Assembly: GCF_014196205.1 (NCBI RefSeq)
Contig: NZ_JACIDE010000024.1
Span: forward strand, 1 to 45,162
DNA length: 45,162 bases
From: Anoxybacteroides voinovskiense
GTDB lineage: Bacteria > Bacillota > Bacilli > Bacillales > Anoxybacillaceae
Reading direction: 5' to 3'
The notes under the pieces are model-generated. The model saw only the letters and a list, made by a program, of their open reading frames with translations, had not been told where the DNA came from and searched no databases. Both the position numbers and the translations under genes were made by a program. Shown in pieces: positions 1-7,693 of this stretch (within the stretch, counting starts at the first letter, position 1; each line of letters begins with the position of its first letter).

Positions 1-153
1 CTTTTTTGCTCATCCCCCTTCTGTTCAAGGAATCCTCCCCTTGAAACATATGGAAGAGGATTTAGCTTCCTCCCACAAACATTTTACTCATACGAATTGG
101 GAAGATGGGGGGTAGGTGATATAATGAAAAGAAAAAGGAAAGGAGACGAGCGA

Positions 154-420
154 ATGAAATGGGCGGAACTGAGGGAACGATATCCGAATCAGTTTGTGTT
201 AGTAGAGGCGATGGCAGCTTATTCGAAAGATAAGAAACGGATGATTGAAGATGTGTCATTAATTGGACAATATGAGAGCGTGTCTTCTGCGTGGGAAAAA
301 TATAAAGAAATTCATCGAGCATTCCCAGAAAGAGAATTGTACATTTTTCATACGAGCAAAGAACAGATGGAAGTGGAAGAGCAATATTTTACAGGTATTC
401 GGGGGAGCGTATGCAGATAA
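154..420 (+). CDS. Small conserved-looking hypothetical protein
   Basis: An 88-residue soluble protein with no family that I recognise. It is rich in charged and aromatic residues (WAELRERYPNQFVLVEA near the N-terminus). The start at 154 is chosen because AAAGGAG lies at 139-145 just upstream; an in-frame ATG at 97 lacks such a site. Its last ten bases overlap the start of the retropepsin-like gene in another frame, so the two are probably translationally coupled and work together. The pairing suggests a substrate, chaperone or targeting partner for the protease-like protein, but that is inference. Confidence 0.7.
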   Translation: MKWAELRERYPNQFVLVEAMAAYSKDKKRMIEDVSLIGQYESVSSAWEKYKEIHRAFPERELYIFHTSKEQMEVEEQYFTGIRGSVCR

Positions 421-797
421 GAATGGAAAATGGTCTGCCTATTGTTTCTGTAGAAATGAAGCATGGTGGAAAATCTGTTTTTTTCACAAATGTATTATTG
501 GATACCGGCTGTGCAACGACTATTTTTGATACAGATGCACTTTCACAAATTGGTATAGAATTGGATATTATTAACGGAAAAACAAAGAGGATGTATGGGG
601 TAGGCGGGTATAGTGAGCTTTGTTATGAGCAAAATGTGAATCACCTCACGATTGACGGGAAGGAATTAGCATCGTTTTCTTTACAATTAGGAATGATTAG
701 GGAATGGTATGGGTTCGATGGGATTTTAGGTAGTGATTTCATGCTTCGAGCGGGATTGATAATTCGGTTTAAAAATCTAACCGTTGAATATGAATAG
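411..797 (+). CDS. Retropepsin-like aspartic protease domain protein
   Basis: A 128-residue single-domain protein. Residues around 30-40 carry LLDTGCATTIFD, the Asp-Thr-Gly active-site signature of retropepsin-like aspartyl proteases followed by the usual hydrophobic turn. Near the C-terminus, DGILGSDFMLRAG matches the second conserved hydrophobic-Gly element (ILG.DFL) of this fold. One DTG per chain implies a homodimeric active site. There is no signal peptide or membrane segment, so it is probably cytoplasmic. GGGGGAG lies about five bases before the ATG, and the start overlaps the upstream small gene by ten bases. Substrate unknown. The family call is fairly firm; proteolytic activity is inferred. 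Confidence 0.75.
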   Translation: MQIRMENGLPIVSVEMKHGGKSVFFTNVLLDTGCATTIFDTDALSQIGIELDIINGKTKRMYGVGGYSELCYEQNVNHLTIDGKELASFSLQLGMIREWYGFDGILGSDFMLRAGLIIRFKNLTVEYE

Positions 798-929
798 GGA
801 AAACGACGTTATCTAAAAGAAGCAAGGCGTTGTACACTTGCCACCTTTACTTTTCTTTTACCTTTTGTTTACGTTTGTATAATGTTGCTATGGTACAATA
901 GTGCAACAAAGTGAGGGGAGCGTGGCAAG

Positions 930-1712
930 TTGACGCAGCAAGAAGAGTTTTATTCCATTTTAGCCGCAGGGAAGCTGACGGCATATTATCAACCGATTGT
1001 ATCGCTTTCCGACGGGCGCATTTATGGCTACGAAGCGTTGGCGCGCGGTCCAGCGTCCAGTCAGTTGGCGATGCCAGACCAATTATGGGCAGTGGCGGAA
1101 AAAGAACAGCGGCTGTATGCGCTCGAAACGTTGGCACGGAAGCGGGCGGTAGAAGGGTTTGCGCGGGCGAATCCCGCGTGGAAGCTATTTATTAATTTGA
1201 ACGCAAATGTTATTTATGATCCGCAGTTCACGCCTGGACAGACGTTAGCGTTATTGAAAAAACACGGGTTAACTCCAGAGCAAATCGTCTTTGAAATTAC
1301 CGAGCGCCAGTCGATTTCGGACTTTACCGCATTTAAACAGGCGCTCAGCCATTACCGTTACCAAGGGTATAAAATCGCGATTGATGATGCGGGGGCGGGC
1401 TATTCATCGCTGCAAGCGATCGCTGAATTGCGCCCAGATTATATTAAAATCGACCGTTCGATTATTCGCGGAGTTGACCGTGATGACATAAAAGCGATTT
1501 TGCTCGAAACGATGGCAGTATTTGCGGGAAAAATTGGCTGCCAATTAGTCGCCGAAGGAATCGAAACATTGGCGGAATTAGAGGTCGTCACCGCACTTGG
1601 CGTACCGCTCGGTCAAGGATATGTCTTTGCTCGGCCGCAGCCGGGGCTGCCTTCCATTTCGGCGGACACGTTGCGCTGGTGGATAGGAAAGAGGATGGAG
1701 GCAAGCGGATAA
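930..1712 (+). CDS. EAL-domain cyclic-di-GMP phosphodiesterase
   Basis: A 260-residue stand-alone EAL domain without PAS, GGDEF or membrane segments, so a cytoplasmic c-di-GMP hydrolase is predicted. Visible signature elements in order are YEALARG (the EAL motif, about residue 35), FINLNANV (metal-binding Asn), FEITERQ, IAIDDAGAGYSS (double Asp), YIKIDRSI (catalytic Lys), VAEGIET and GQGYVFARP. All metal and catalytic positions known for active EAL enzymes look present, so activity is expected. The start is a TTG preceded by GAGGGGAG at 913-920. Its terminator hairpin overlaps the stop codon and separates it from the convergent Fic gene. Confidence 0.93.
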   Translation: MTQQEEFYSILAAGKLTAYYQPIVSLSDGRIYGYEALARGPASSQLAMPDQLWAVAEKEQRLYALETLARKRAVEGFARANPAWKLFINLNANVIYDPQFTPGQTLALLKKHGLTPEQIVFEITERQSISDFTAFKQALSHYRYQGYKIAIDDAGAGYSSLQAIAELRPDYIKIDRSIIRGVDRDDIKAILLETMAVFAGKIGCQLVAEGIETLAELEVVTALGVPLGQGYVFARPQPGLPSISADTLRWWIGKRMEASG

Positions 1713-1736
1713 CCCTCCATCCTGCATAGATTTTTC
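1692..1736 (+). terminator. Rho-independent terminator of the EAL gene
   Basis: A perfect 10-bp inverted repeat (AGGATGGAGG at 1692-1701, CCTCCATCCT at 1714-1723) spans the EAL stop codon and is followed after seven bases by TTTTT. It lies between two convergent genes. Confidence 0.65.
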
Positions 1737-2956
1737 TAATATTGGCTCGCGAGCGTTTCGCTAAGGGTAATTTCCATCGGTTTTCGCTTACGGAACGAAA
1801 TCCAGCCGGCCTGATGAAGTTCATCTAACGCTTTTCGCACAAGATATTCCGTTTTCCCGGTCAAGGAGAGAAGTTCTTTTTTCGTCAGCCCTTTTCCGGC
1901 GATGCCGAAAATATCGCTTTGTCCTAAGAAGAATACGATGTTTTTTTTCGTTTCGTCTTCCATCTTCAGTTTTTCCATTAACGCATATAATTTCGTCATT
2001 TTTTTCTCTTTTTCTGCTAAGTCTTCTAGTACTTCATGTTGTGCTCGGTCGATAATGTGAAAAAACACTTCGCAAAAAAAGGTAAGCTCTCCTCGATTGT
2101 GCGGGTGATTGGCTTCGGAAAAAGCATCATAATACAACTGTTTTCGTTGATTTGTTGCGTACGAGAGTGTGAGCGCCGTTAAAAAATCTAATTCTTGCAT
2201 TAAATACATACTGCTTATATAGCGGGCGGTTCGTCCGTTTCCATCATAAAAAGGATGGATGTAGCCGAAATAATAATGCGAGATAGCAATTTTGTATAAC
2301 ATCGGGGACGGGTGTTCACGGAGGAAGCGAATAAGCTGTTGGAGCTTTGTTTGAATGGCTTTCTCTGGGTACACGCCCCGATGAATGATTTTCCCGGTAG
2401 CGGTGACGACATCAACAGCCTGTTTACGGAACAATTCGCCATCGAGCGCGTCTCCCGGCTTTATTTCCTCGCGAACGAGGCGATCGTAAATGGTTCGAAT
2501 GTCTTTTACCGTCTCGAGTGCGGGGACATCGCCCGACAGCAAGTGAAAATAAGCGTTCATTAAACTAAGGTGACGGACGTTTCGTTTTTTGGCTGTTTCT
2601 TTTCGTACGATAATTTCAATGACCGTTTCCATCTCTCGTCTTGTGCTGCGAATGCCTTCGATTTCGTTTGTGCTTAATAGTTCGTCAATGAGTTTTGTTT
2701 GAATATATTGTTGGATCGCAATCGGTGGAAGGCGGTGCACAATCGTTTGAATTTGCTTGCTCTGTTTCGTCAGTTGTTCGTGCAATACGTCTAGTTGTTG
2801 ATGGTTGACGTAAAAGCATGAAAATTCGTCATTGCTTTTATAAGGTTTAATCGAAAGCGGCAAATGAACCGTCCCGTAGCTGTTTACACGTTTTTCCCAT
2901 TCAGCAAAGTAGCGCTCCGGTGCTTTATAATATAATTTAGAAAGCAGTTCATACAT
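1736..2956 (-). CDS. Fic family protein (probable AMP transferase) with C-terminal winged helix
   Basis: A protein of about 406 residues. The Fic core motif HPFYDGNGRTAR is intact, including the catalytic His and the GNGR phosphate-binding loop, so transfer of AMP (or another nucleotide moiety) to a target hydroxyl is expected. About 100 residues in, TNEIEG fits the inhibitory [S/T]xxxE[G/N] motif that blocks the ATP site in N-terminally autoinhibited (class II) Fic proteins. The last 60 residues (LTKKELLSLTGKTEYLVRKAL) look like a winged helix. GGGAGG lies only two bases before the first ATG (2962) but eight before the second, so 2956 is preferred. No antitoxin gene is adjacent, as expected for a self-inhibited Fic. 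Confidence 0.92.
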   Translation of the reverse strand: MYELLSKLYYKAPERYFAEWEKRVNSYGTVHLPLSIKPYKSNDEFSCFYVNHQQLDVLHEQLTKQSKQIQTIVHRLPPIAIQQYIQTKLIDELLSTNEIEGIRSTRREMETVIEIIVRKETAKKRNVRHLSLMNAYFHLLSGDVPALETVKDIRTIYDRLVREEIKPGDALDGELFRKQAVDVVTATGKIIHRGVYPEKAIQTKLQQLIRFLREHPSPMLYKIAISHYYFGYIHPFYDGNGRTARYISSMYLMQELDFLTALTLSYATNQRKQLYYDAFSEANHPHNRGELTFFCEVFFHIIDRAQHEVLEDLAEKEKKMTKLYALMEKLKMEDETKKNIVFFLGQSDIFGIAGKGLTKKELLSLTGKTEYLVRKALDELHQAGWISFRKRKPMEITLSETLASQY

Positions 2957-3101
2957 ATACATTCCCTCCCCCTTTCATAATGATTCCCGTTTATCTCTTA
3001 TAATATAATTAAAAAATAGCGATATTTTTTTATTTATGCAAGAATGTTAAAATAATATAATGAAAAATGCACCGTTTTTTAAAAATATAGGGGGAGAGTA
3101 T

Positions 3102-3320
3102 GTGGAGAAAGTGTTAATGATTGCGATTGCGCTTTTGTTGGTTATTGGCATGGTTCGTGGATTTATTGGTCATCATTCGACGGCAAGTCTGATGCTTTTA
3201 TTGTCGCTTATTACGATGATGAACAGCATTCGGATGCGAGAACAAAACAAAACGAGGAGCTATGTCTATTTTTCTTGCAGTTTGGCATTGGCGGTTGTAG
3301 CAATCATATGGTTCAAATGA
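3102..3320 (+). CDS. Small membrane protein, about 72 residues
   Basis: A short hydrophobic protein with two to three predicted membrane segments (MIAIALLLVIGMV near the N-terminus, SLMLLLSLITMM in the middle, ALAVVAIIWF at the end) and a short basic loop (RMREQNKTRS). I do not recognise its family. The GTG start at 3102 is preferred because GGGGAG lies at 3090-3096; the in-frame ATG at 3060 has no ribosome site and would add a non-hydrophobic extension. It is a single-gene unit closed by a terminator. Confidence 0.65.
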   Translation: MEKVLMIAIALLLVIGMVRGFIGHHSTASLMLLLSLITMMNSIRMREQNKTRSYVYFSCSLALAVVAIIWFK

Positions 3321-3321
3321 C

Positions 3322-3353
3322 AAAAGCTTCGTGCAATATGCGCGAAGCTTTTT
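3322..3353 (+). terminator. Rho-independent terminator
   Basis: AAAGCTTCG and CGAAGCTTT form a 9-bp stem around an 11-base loop, ending in a T run directly after the small membrane gene. Confidence 0.75.
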
Positions 3354-3506
3354 GCATGTCAAATTTTTTTCGAAAAAACGCCACCTAATCGTCACGAACT
3401 TTAAGCAAGGAAAGCGAATGCATTTTTTACAATGAAGGTTGTGACCGATGTAACAGAAGGACAATGGGTGTTTTGCGTATGATGAGAAAAAAGGAGAGTA
3501 AGCAAC

Positions 3507-4823
3507 ATGAATTGGGTTCCATCGCGATTTAATGCAATCGCAGAAACGGAAGAAGGGGAACTAGTCGTTTACAATAGCTATACTGGCGCGATCGGGACGG
3601 TGGCGCTAGAGGAAAAACAAGCGGTGTTAGCAGCGTTAAGAAAAGGAGTTCGTGGGGAATTAGGAGAAGTCGAGCAGACGCTTGTCGATTGCGGGTTTCT
3701 CGTTCCGGAACAGACGGATGAAAAAAGGCGTGCGCAGTTTTTGCATCAAACGCTGCATCGAACGGATACGATGCATGTCATTATTTTGCCGACAGAAGCG
3801 TGCAATTTTCGCTGTACATACTGCTATCAAGATTTTGCACACGGCAAGATGAGCCGAGAAATAGTCGATGGGGTGAAGCAGTTTTTGCATAAAAAAATGC
3901 CGAAGCTGGAACATTTGACGGTCAGCTGGTTTGGCGGCGAGCCGTTATTAGCGCTTGATGTCATCAAAGACATAAGCGGGGAAATCATTGAATGGGCAGT
4001 TGCGTACGGGGTGACGTATCAAGCGGAAATATCGACAAACGGCTATTATTTATCAAAAGAGACGATGCGGACGTTATTAGCATACGGCGTCAACCGGGTA
4101 ATGGTGACGCTTGACGGAACGAAAGAGGTGCACGATACGCGCCGCATATTGGCGACGGGTGGTCCGACATATGAAACGATTTTGCACAACTTGCGAGCTA
4201 TTCAGACGCTTGCCGAGCCGTTTGAGATCTATATTCGCGTCAATTTTGATGAAGATAATCTGGCGCAAATTCCGCCATTTTTAACAGAACTCTCGCATTA
4301 TTTTGCCGGTGATGCTCGCTTTCAGCTGTTTTGCCGCCCGGTCGGAAAATGGGGCGGGAAAAACGACGATCTTTTGCCAATTTGCGACCATCGCACAGCG
4401 GAGCGGAAAATTTGGGAGTTTACCGAGCAAGGGATCAAGCAAGGGCTAGCGATGAGCGCGGTGATTGAATCGATGCTTATGCCGTCTGGGGCAGTGTGCT
4501 ATGCAGCAAAGCCTCATTCGTTTGTCATTGGGGCGAACGGCCGAGTGTATAAATGTACGTGTTTTTTAAACGAAGAGTATAACCATGTCGGCTGGCTGCA
4601 AGCGGACGGCACGATGGCACTTGATTACGACAAGCTAGCGCTATGGGTGACGTCAGGCGAAGAGCAAGATGAAACGTGCCAAGCATGTTTCTTCCGCCCA
4701 GCTTGCCAAGGCAACCATTGTCCGCAATACCGCCTTCGAAAGAAAGAACGTCCATGTCCGTACGAAAAGCGAAAAATTAAGCAAGTATTGCGCACGATCG
4801 CGCAGAAGGAGGTGAACCAATGA
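3507..4823 (+). CDS. Radical SAM/SPASM peptide-maturase-like enzyme
   Basis: A 438-residue cytoplasmic iron-sulfur enzyme. An N-terminal region of about 85 residues (VVYNSYTGAIG) is of a kind common in SPASM-type peptide-modifying enzymes. The radical SAM core follows with CNFRCTYC at Cys99, Cys103 and Cys106 (CxxxCxxC for the SAM-bound 4Fe-4S cluster) and WFGGEP. The C-terminal SPASM region holds many cysteines (CYAAKP, YKCTC, ETCQACFFRPACQGNHC, PCPY) for auxiliary clusters. The start has AAAGGAG eight bases upstream. The stop codon overlaps the ATG of a 28-residue peptide gene (ATGA), followed by a terminator. SPASM enzymes commonly modify ribosomal peptides, so the small peptide is the likely substrate. 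An anaerobic sulfatase-maturase role is unlikely, as no sulfatase is nearby. Confidence 0.9.
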   Translation: MNWVPSRFNAIAETEEGELVVYNSYTGAIGTVALEEKQAVLAALRKGVRGELGEVEQTLVDCGFLVPEQTDEKRRAQFLHQTLHRTDTMHVIILPTEACNFRCTYCYQDFAHGKMSREIVDGVKQFLHKKMPKLEHLTVSWFGGEPLLALDVIKDISGEIIEWAVAYGVTYQAEISTNGYYLSKETMRTLLAYGVNRVMVTLDGTKEVHDTRRILATGGPTYETILHNLRAIQTLAEPFEIYIRVNFDEDNLAQIPPFLTELSHYFAGDARFQLFCRPVGKWGGKNDDLLPICDHRTAERKIWEFTEQGIKQGLAMSAVIESMLMPSGAVCYAAKPHSFVIGANGRVYKCTCFLNEEYNHVGWLQADGTMALDYDKLALWVTSGEEQDETCQACFFRPACQGNHCPQYRLRKKERPCPYEKRKIKQVLRTIAQKEVNQ

Positions 4824-4906
4824 AAATTTTACGTCCGGCAGTATCTCCAGTCGCTGCTTCTAACACAGGCAGACTATCCAAATCTGTCCCAGGGAACTTA
4901 AAATAA
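4820..4906 (+). CDS. Candidate RiPP precursor peptide for the adjacent radical SAM enzyme
   Basis: A 28-residue peptide gene starting inside the radical SAM stop codon (ATGA) with a strong AAGGAGGTG 5-6 bases upstream. The peptide starts MKILRPAV, has a small-residue middle (SPVAASNTG) and a basic C-terminal part ending SVPGNLK. It has no Cys, Trp, Tyr, Phe or His. Thioether formation to Cys and aromatic cross-links are therefore impossible, while epimerisation, C-C or C-N bond formation on Lys/Arg/Asn/Val, or cleavage remain open. A terminator follows eleven bases after the stop. Expression is well supported by the SD and coupling; the function as a modification substrate is inferred from position alone. 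Confidence 0.6.
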   Translation: MKILRPAVSPVAASNTGRLSKSVPGNLK

Positions 4907-4916
4907 GCAACGAAAG

Positions 4917-4944
4917 GAACCAGCAACACGGCTGGTTCTTTTTT
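4917..4944 (+). terminator. Rho-independent terminator of the radical SAM/peptide operon
   Basis: A perfect 8-bp stem (GAACCAGC, GCTGGTTC) with a six-base loop and six Ts. It makes the small peptide gene the last gene of the unit. Confidence 0.9.
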
Positions 4945-5011
4945 CTAGCCTTTTCCGCCATTTTTCTAGTAAAATAAGAAAAAAGTTCCGTTATTTGAAA
5001 GGAGACTATTC

Positions 5012-5974
5012 ATGAACCACACACCGCTTTTTCTTACTCCGGTGTTTCAAGAACGGATTTGGGGAGGGATCCGTCTTGCGGAGCAGTTTGGTTACCGCAT
5101 TCCGTCAGAGCGGACGGGGGAATGTTGGGCGATTTCGGCGCATCCGAACGGGCCGACGATGGTCAAAAACGGCCCGTTTCAAGGGAAGACGTTAAGTGAA
5201 CTATGGGGGGAACATCCCGAGTTATTCGGCCATTTTCCGTCTGACCGCTTTCCGCTATTGACGAAAATTTTAGATGCGAACGCGGACTTATCAGTGCAAG
5301 TGCACCCGGACGATAATTATGCGCGTACATACGAAAACGGCGAATTAGGGAAAACGGAATGTTGGTACATTATTGACTGTAAAGAAGGCGCTGAACTTGT
5401 CTATGGGCATCAGGCGAAAACAAAAGAAGAGTTGCGGGAAATGATGGAAGAAGGGCGATGGAGCGATTTGCTTCGCAAAGTGCCGATTCGCCCAGGGGAT
5501 TTCTTTTACGTACCAAGCGGAACGGTGCATGCCCTTTGCGAGGGGACGCTTGTTTTGGAAACGCAGCAAAGCTCGGATACGACGTATCGCATCTATGACT
5601 ACGATCGCACCGATGAACATGGCAAAAAACGCGAACTGCATCTTGCGAAAGCGCTTGATGTCATTACCGTCCCGCATGTAGACGTCCAATGCGAGCGCCA
5701 AGTAACAAAAACAGACGGGGCAGAAATTACGACATTTATTGACAACGAATATTTTCTCGTGCAAAAGTGGGATATTACAAACGAATGGGCAGTAGAACAC
5801 ACGACAAGCTTTTTATTAGCGAGCGTTCTTGCTGGAGAAGGCGAGCTTTCGACAGCGGCTGAAACGTATCGGTTAAAAAAAGGCGACCATTTTCTCCTTC
5901 CGTATTCGTTTGCGCCGTTTACGATAAAAGGGAATCTGCAGCTCATCGTTTCCGCGCCTGCTTGGCCGGTATAA
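5012..5974 (+). CDS. manA: Mannose-6-phosphate isomerase, class I
   Basis: A 320-residue zinc enzyme interconverting mannose-6-phosphate and fructose-6-phosphate in the cytoplasm. The cupin metal site is visible: QVHPDD at about residue 97, KTECW, and the VPSGTVHAL His. RIWGG near the N-terminus and the length match the short Bacillus-type ManA. The start has GAAAGGAG nine bases upstream. It stands alone, with a terminator before it and no mannose transporter beside it. The role may be in making mannose-derived surface sugars or in mannose use; the sequence does not decide. Confidence 0.95.
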   Translation: MNHTPLFLTPVFQERIWGGIRLAEQFGYRIPSERTGECWAISAHPNGPTMVKNGPFQGKTLSELWGEHPELFGHFPSDRFPLLTKILDANADLSVQVHPDDNYARTYENGELGKTECWYIIDCKEGAELVYGHQAKTKEELREMMEEGRWSDLLRKVPIRPGDFFYVPSGTVHALCEGTLVLETQQSSDTTYRIYDYDRTDEHGKKRELHLAKALDVITVPHVDVQCERQVTKTDGAEITTFIDNEYFLVQKWDITNEWAVEHTTSFLLASVLAGEGELSTAAETYRLKKGDHFLLPYSFAPFTIKGNLQLIVSAPAWPV

Positions 5975-6013
5975 TAAATATTGCCGCCCATTTGTTTTTT
6001 TCGACCGTAAGTA

Positions 6014-6130
6014 TTATTTTTTTGCGCTCTCTTTTACCGCGCGGACGATTTTGAAGCCGCAGCCGCATAGAAGGGAATGTTTTAAGCGGCGGGCGGGCTG
6101 TTCGCATTGTGGGCAAATAACTGGTGCCAT
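6014..6130 (-). CDS. Small zinc-ribbon protein, 38 residues
   Basis: A tiny gene too short for usual cut-offs. The peptide has CPQC near the N-terminus and CGC about twelve residues later (four cysteines), a layout typical of a minimal zinc ribbon, followed by a basic amphipathic tail ending in AKK. A perfect AAAGGAGG lies seven bases before the ATG, which strongly supports translation. It is transcribed away from VanZ with an AT-rich divergent intergenic region of about 100 bases. A nucleic-acid or protein-binding role is typical of such ribbons, but the function is unknown. Confidence 0.7.
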   Translation of the reverse strand: MAPVICPQCEQPARRLKHSLLCGCGFKIVRAVKESAKK

Positions 6131-6231
6131 TAAGGTACCTCCTTTTGCAATGAATATGTTAAAATCATTATATACGATTTATTTTTAAAATCAATATCAT
6201 TTTATAATTATTTTAATTTTAGGAGTTCGAT

Positions 6232-6675
6232 ATGAGTCAACGCATGCGATGGGTTCTTGTGCTTGGATGGTGTATAGTGATTTATTGCTTTAGTGAGTTT
6301 TCGGTCTTTACCGGAGCGAATACGGAACGACTTTTGCGCCATCTATTGGCGTATTGGCCATTTGGGTCGCAAGGGGATGGCGGTGCTTCTCCGCTTAATT
6401 TTCTCGTTAGGAAATCGGCGCATTTATCCGCGTTTGGCATTTTAGCCGTTCTTGTGTTTCAAGCCCTCCTTCCACGGCGATGGGCGTATATTGGTGCGTG
6501 GGTTTTTGCGGCCGTTTATGCGGCAACGGATGAATGGCATCAGTCGTTTGAGCCGGGGCGGACGGCTGCGGTGACGGACGTGGCAATCGATGCGTGCGGG
6601 GCGCTTATCGCGCTATGTATTGTCTTTAGTGTGCGGCGCGTTCAACGCTTCAAGCGAAACGAATATTCCGCTTAA
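6232..6675 (+). CDS. VanZ family membrane protein
   Basis: A 147-residue integral membrane protein with about four membrane helices. The VanZ-family signature is clear: RKSAHLSAFG in the first half, then YAATDEWHQSFEPGR and VTDVAIDACGA. VanZ homologues are linked to low-level teicoplanin resistance, but most chromosomal ones have no known function. AGGAG lies about six bases upstream of the ATG. It is a single gene, closed by a hairpin shared with the convergent oxidoreductase operon. Confidence 0.9.
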   Translation: MSQRMRWVLVLGWCIVIYCFSEFSVFTGANTERLLRHLLAYWPFGSQGDGGASPLNFLVRKSAHLSAFGILAVLVFQALLPRRWAYIGAWVFAAVYAATDEWHQSFEPGRTAAVTDVAIDACGALIALCIVFSVRRVQRFKRNEYSA

Positions 6676-6676
6676 C

Positions 6677-6712
6677 AAAAAAGAGGGGGGCGAAAACGAA
6701 TCCCCTCTTTTA
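6677..6712. terminator. Bidirectional terminator
   Basis: AAAAGAGGGG (within 6677-6688) pairs with CCCCTCTTTT (6702-6711). A rich and T rich flanks make it work in both directions, for VanZ (+) and for the Gfo/Idh/MocA operon (-). It touches the end of the latter gene. Confidence 0.8.
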
Positions 6713-7693
6713 TTTATCCGCCGGAAAGACGATGCCGGTTTGTTTGCGCGCTTCTTCCATAATTTCGGCGACGATGAGCGAATGGGCGTGCGAATTGATA
6801 GTAGATTCTTTTTTCCCGCTTTGAATGACGTCTGCCCATTCTTTTGCTTCATAATACATTGGATGCTGCTCTTGCGGGACGGTAATGTCTTCTGTCCGGC
6901 CGTCGCGGTAGCGAATTTCGACTTTCGTCGGCGTATGAATCGCATCGATCAGGATGCTTCCTTCTTCCCCTTGAATTTCTGCTGGGACGTACGAATTGGC
7001 AATTTTTGAGTACATGACGACCGCATCCATCTCTCCGTAATCTAGGACGATGCTTCCTTCACCATCGACGCCAGAAGAAAGCATGACGCTATTTGCTTTG
7101 AGCGACTGCGGCTTGCCAAATAAGACGACGAGCGGATATAGGCAATAAATGCCGAGATCCATTAAAGCGCCGTTGGAAAACGCCGGATTAAAGGCGTTTA
7201 ATACAATCCCTTCTTTGTACGCATCATAGCGCGACGAATATTGGCAATAGCTTGCGAAATAGCGGCGGATGTTGCCGATTTTCGGCAAGTGCTCGCGAAT
7301 CGCTTGAAAGTTTGGCAGAAGCGTCGTTTTGAGCGCCTCCATCAATACGACCCCGTTTTGCCGTGCGGCTTCGACCATGGCGCGCCCTTCTTTTGTGTTC
7401 GAGGCAAACGGTTTTTCGCATAAGACGTGCTTGCCGTGTTGTAAAAGAAAAATCGCCTGTTCGGCATGCAGCGCATTTGGGCTCGCGATATACACGGCAT
7501 CTACCTCTTTACTAGCCGCCAGTTCTTCTAAACTTGTAAAAATGGCTGGCGCCCCTGTTTTTTCGGCAAAGTCTTTTGCGGTTTCTTCCGTCCGTGAATA
7601 GACTGCAGATAGCACAAGCTCCGGAACATTGCTTGCGGCGCGAATAAACTCTTGCGTAATCCAATTCGTGCCGATTGTCGCGAATTTAATCAT
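6710..7693 (-). CDS. Gfo/Idh/MocA family oxidoreductase
   Basis: A 327-residue NAD(P)-dependent sugar or cyclitol dehydrogenase-like protein. The Rossmann N-terminus starts KFATIGTNWIT, and the family motif CEKPFASNT (catalytic-region Lys-Pro) lies near residue 95. The C-terminal alpha/beta domain carries the family's YCLYP helix region. Its ATG shares a base with the stop of the upstream VOC gene (TGATG), so the two are translationally coupled. It is the last gene of the leftward unit from 9660. The substrate cannot be told from sequence. Confidence 0.92.
   Translation of the reverse strand: MIKFATIGTNWITQEFIRAASNVPELVLSAVYSRTEETAKDFAEKTGAPAIFTSLEELAASKEVDAVYIASPNALHAEQAIFLLQHGKHVLCEKPFASNTKEGRAMVEAARQNGVVLMEALKTTLLPNFQAIREHLPKIGNIRRYFASYCQYSSRYDAYKEGIVLNAFNPAFSNGALMDLGIYCLYPLVVLFGKPQSLKANSVMLSSGVDGEGSIVLDYGEMDAVVMYSKIANSYVPAEIQGEEGSILIDAIHTPTKVEIRYRDGRTEDITVPQEQHPMYYEAKEWADVIQSGKKESTINSHAHSLIVAEIMEEARKQTGIVFPADK

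Noticed and set aside
24-45. TTCAAGG/CCTTGAA hairpin at the left edge as a terminator
   Set aside because: No T run follows on either strand and the upstream gene is outside the window.
3432-3482. A 16-residue frame upstream of the radical SAM gene as alternative precursor peptide
   Set aside because: It has no ribosome site (only a T run before the ATG), whereas the 28-residue peptide downstream has a strong SD, stop-start overlap and terminator.
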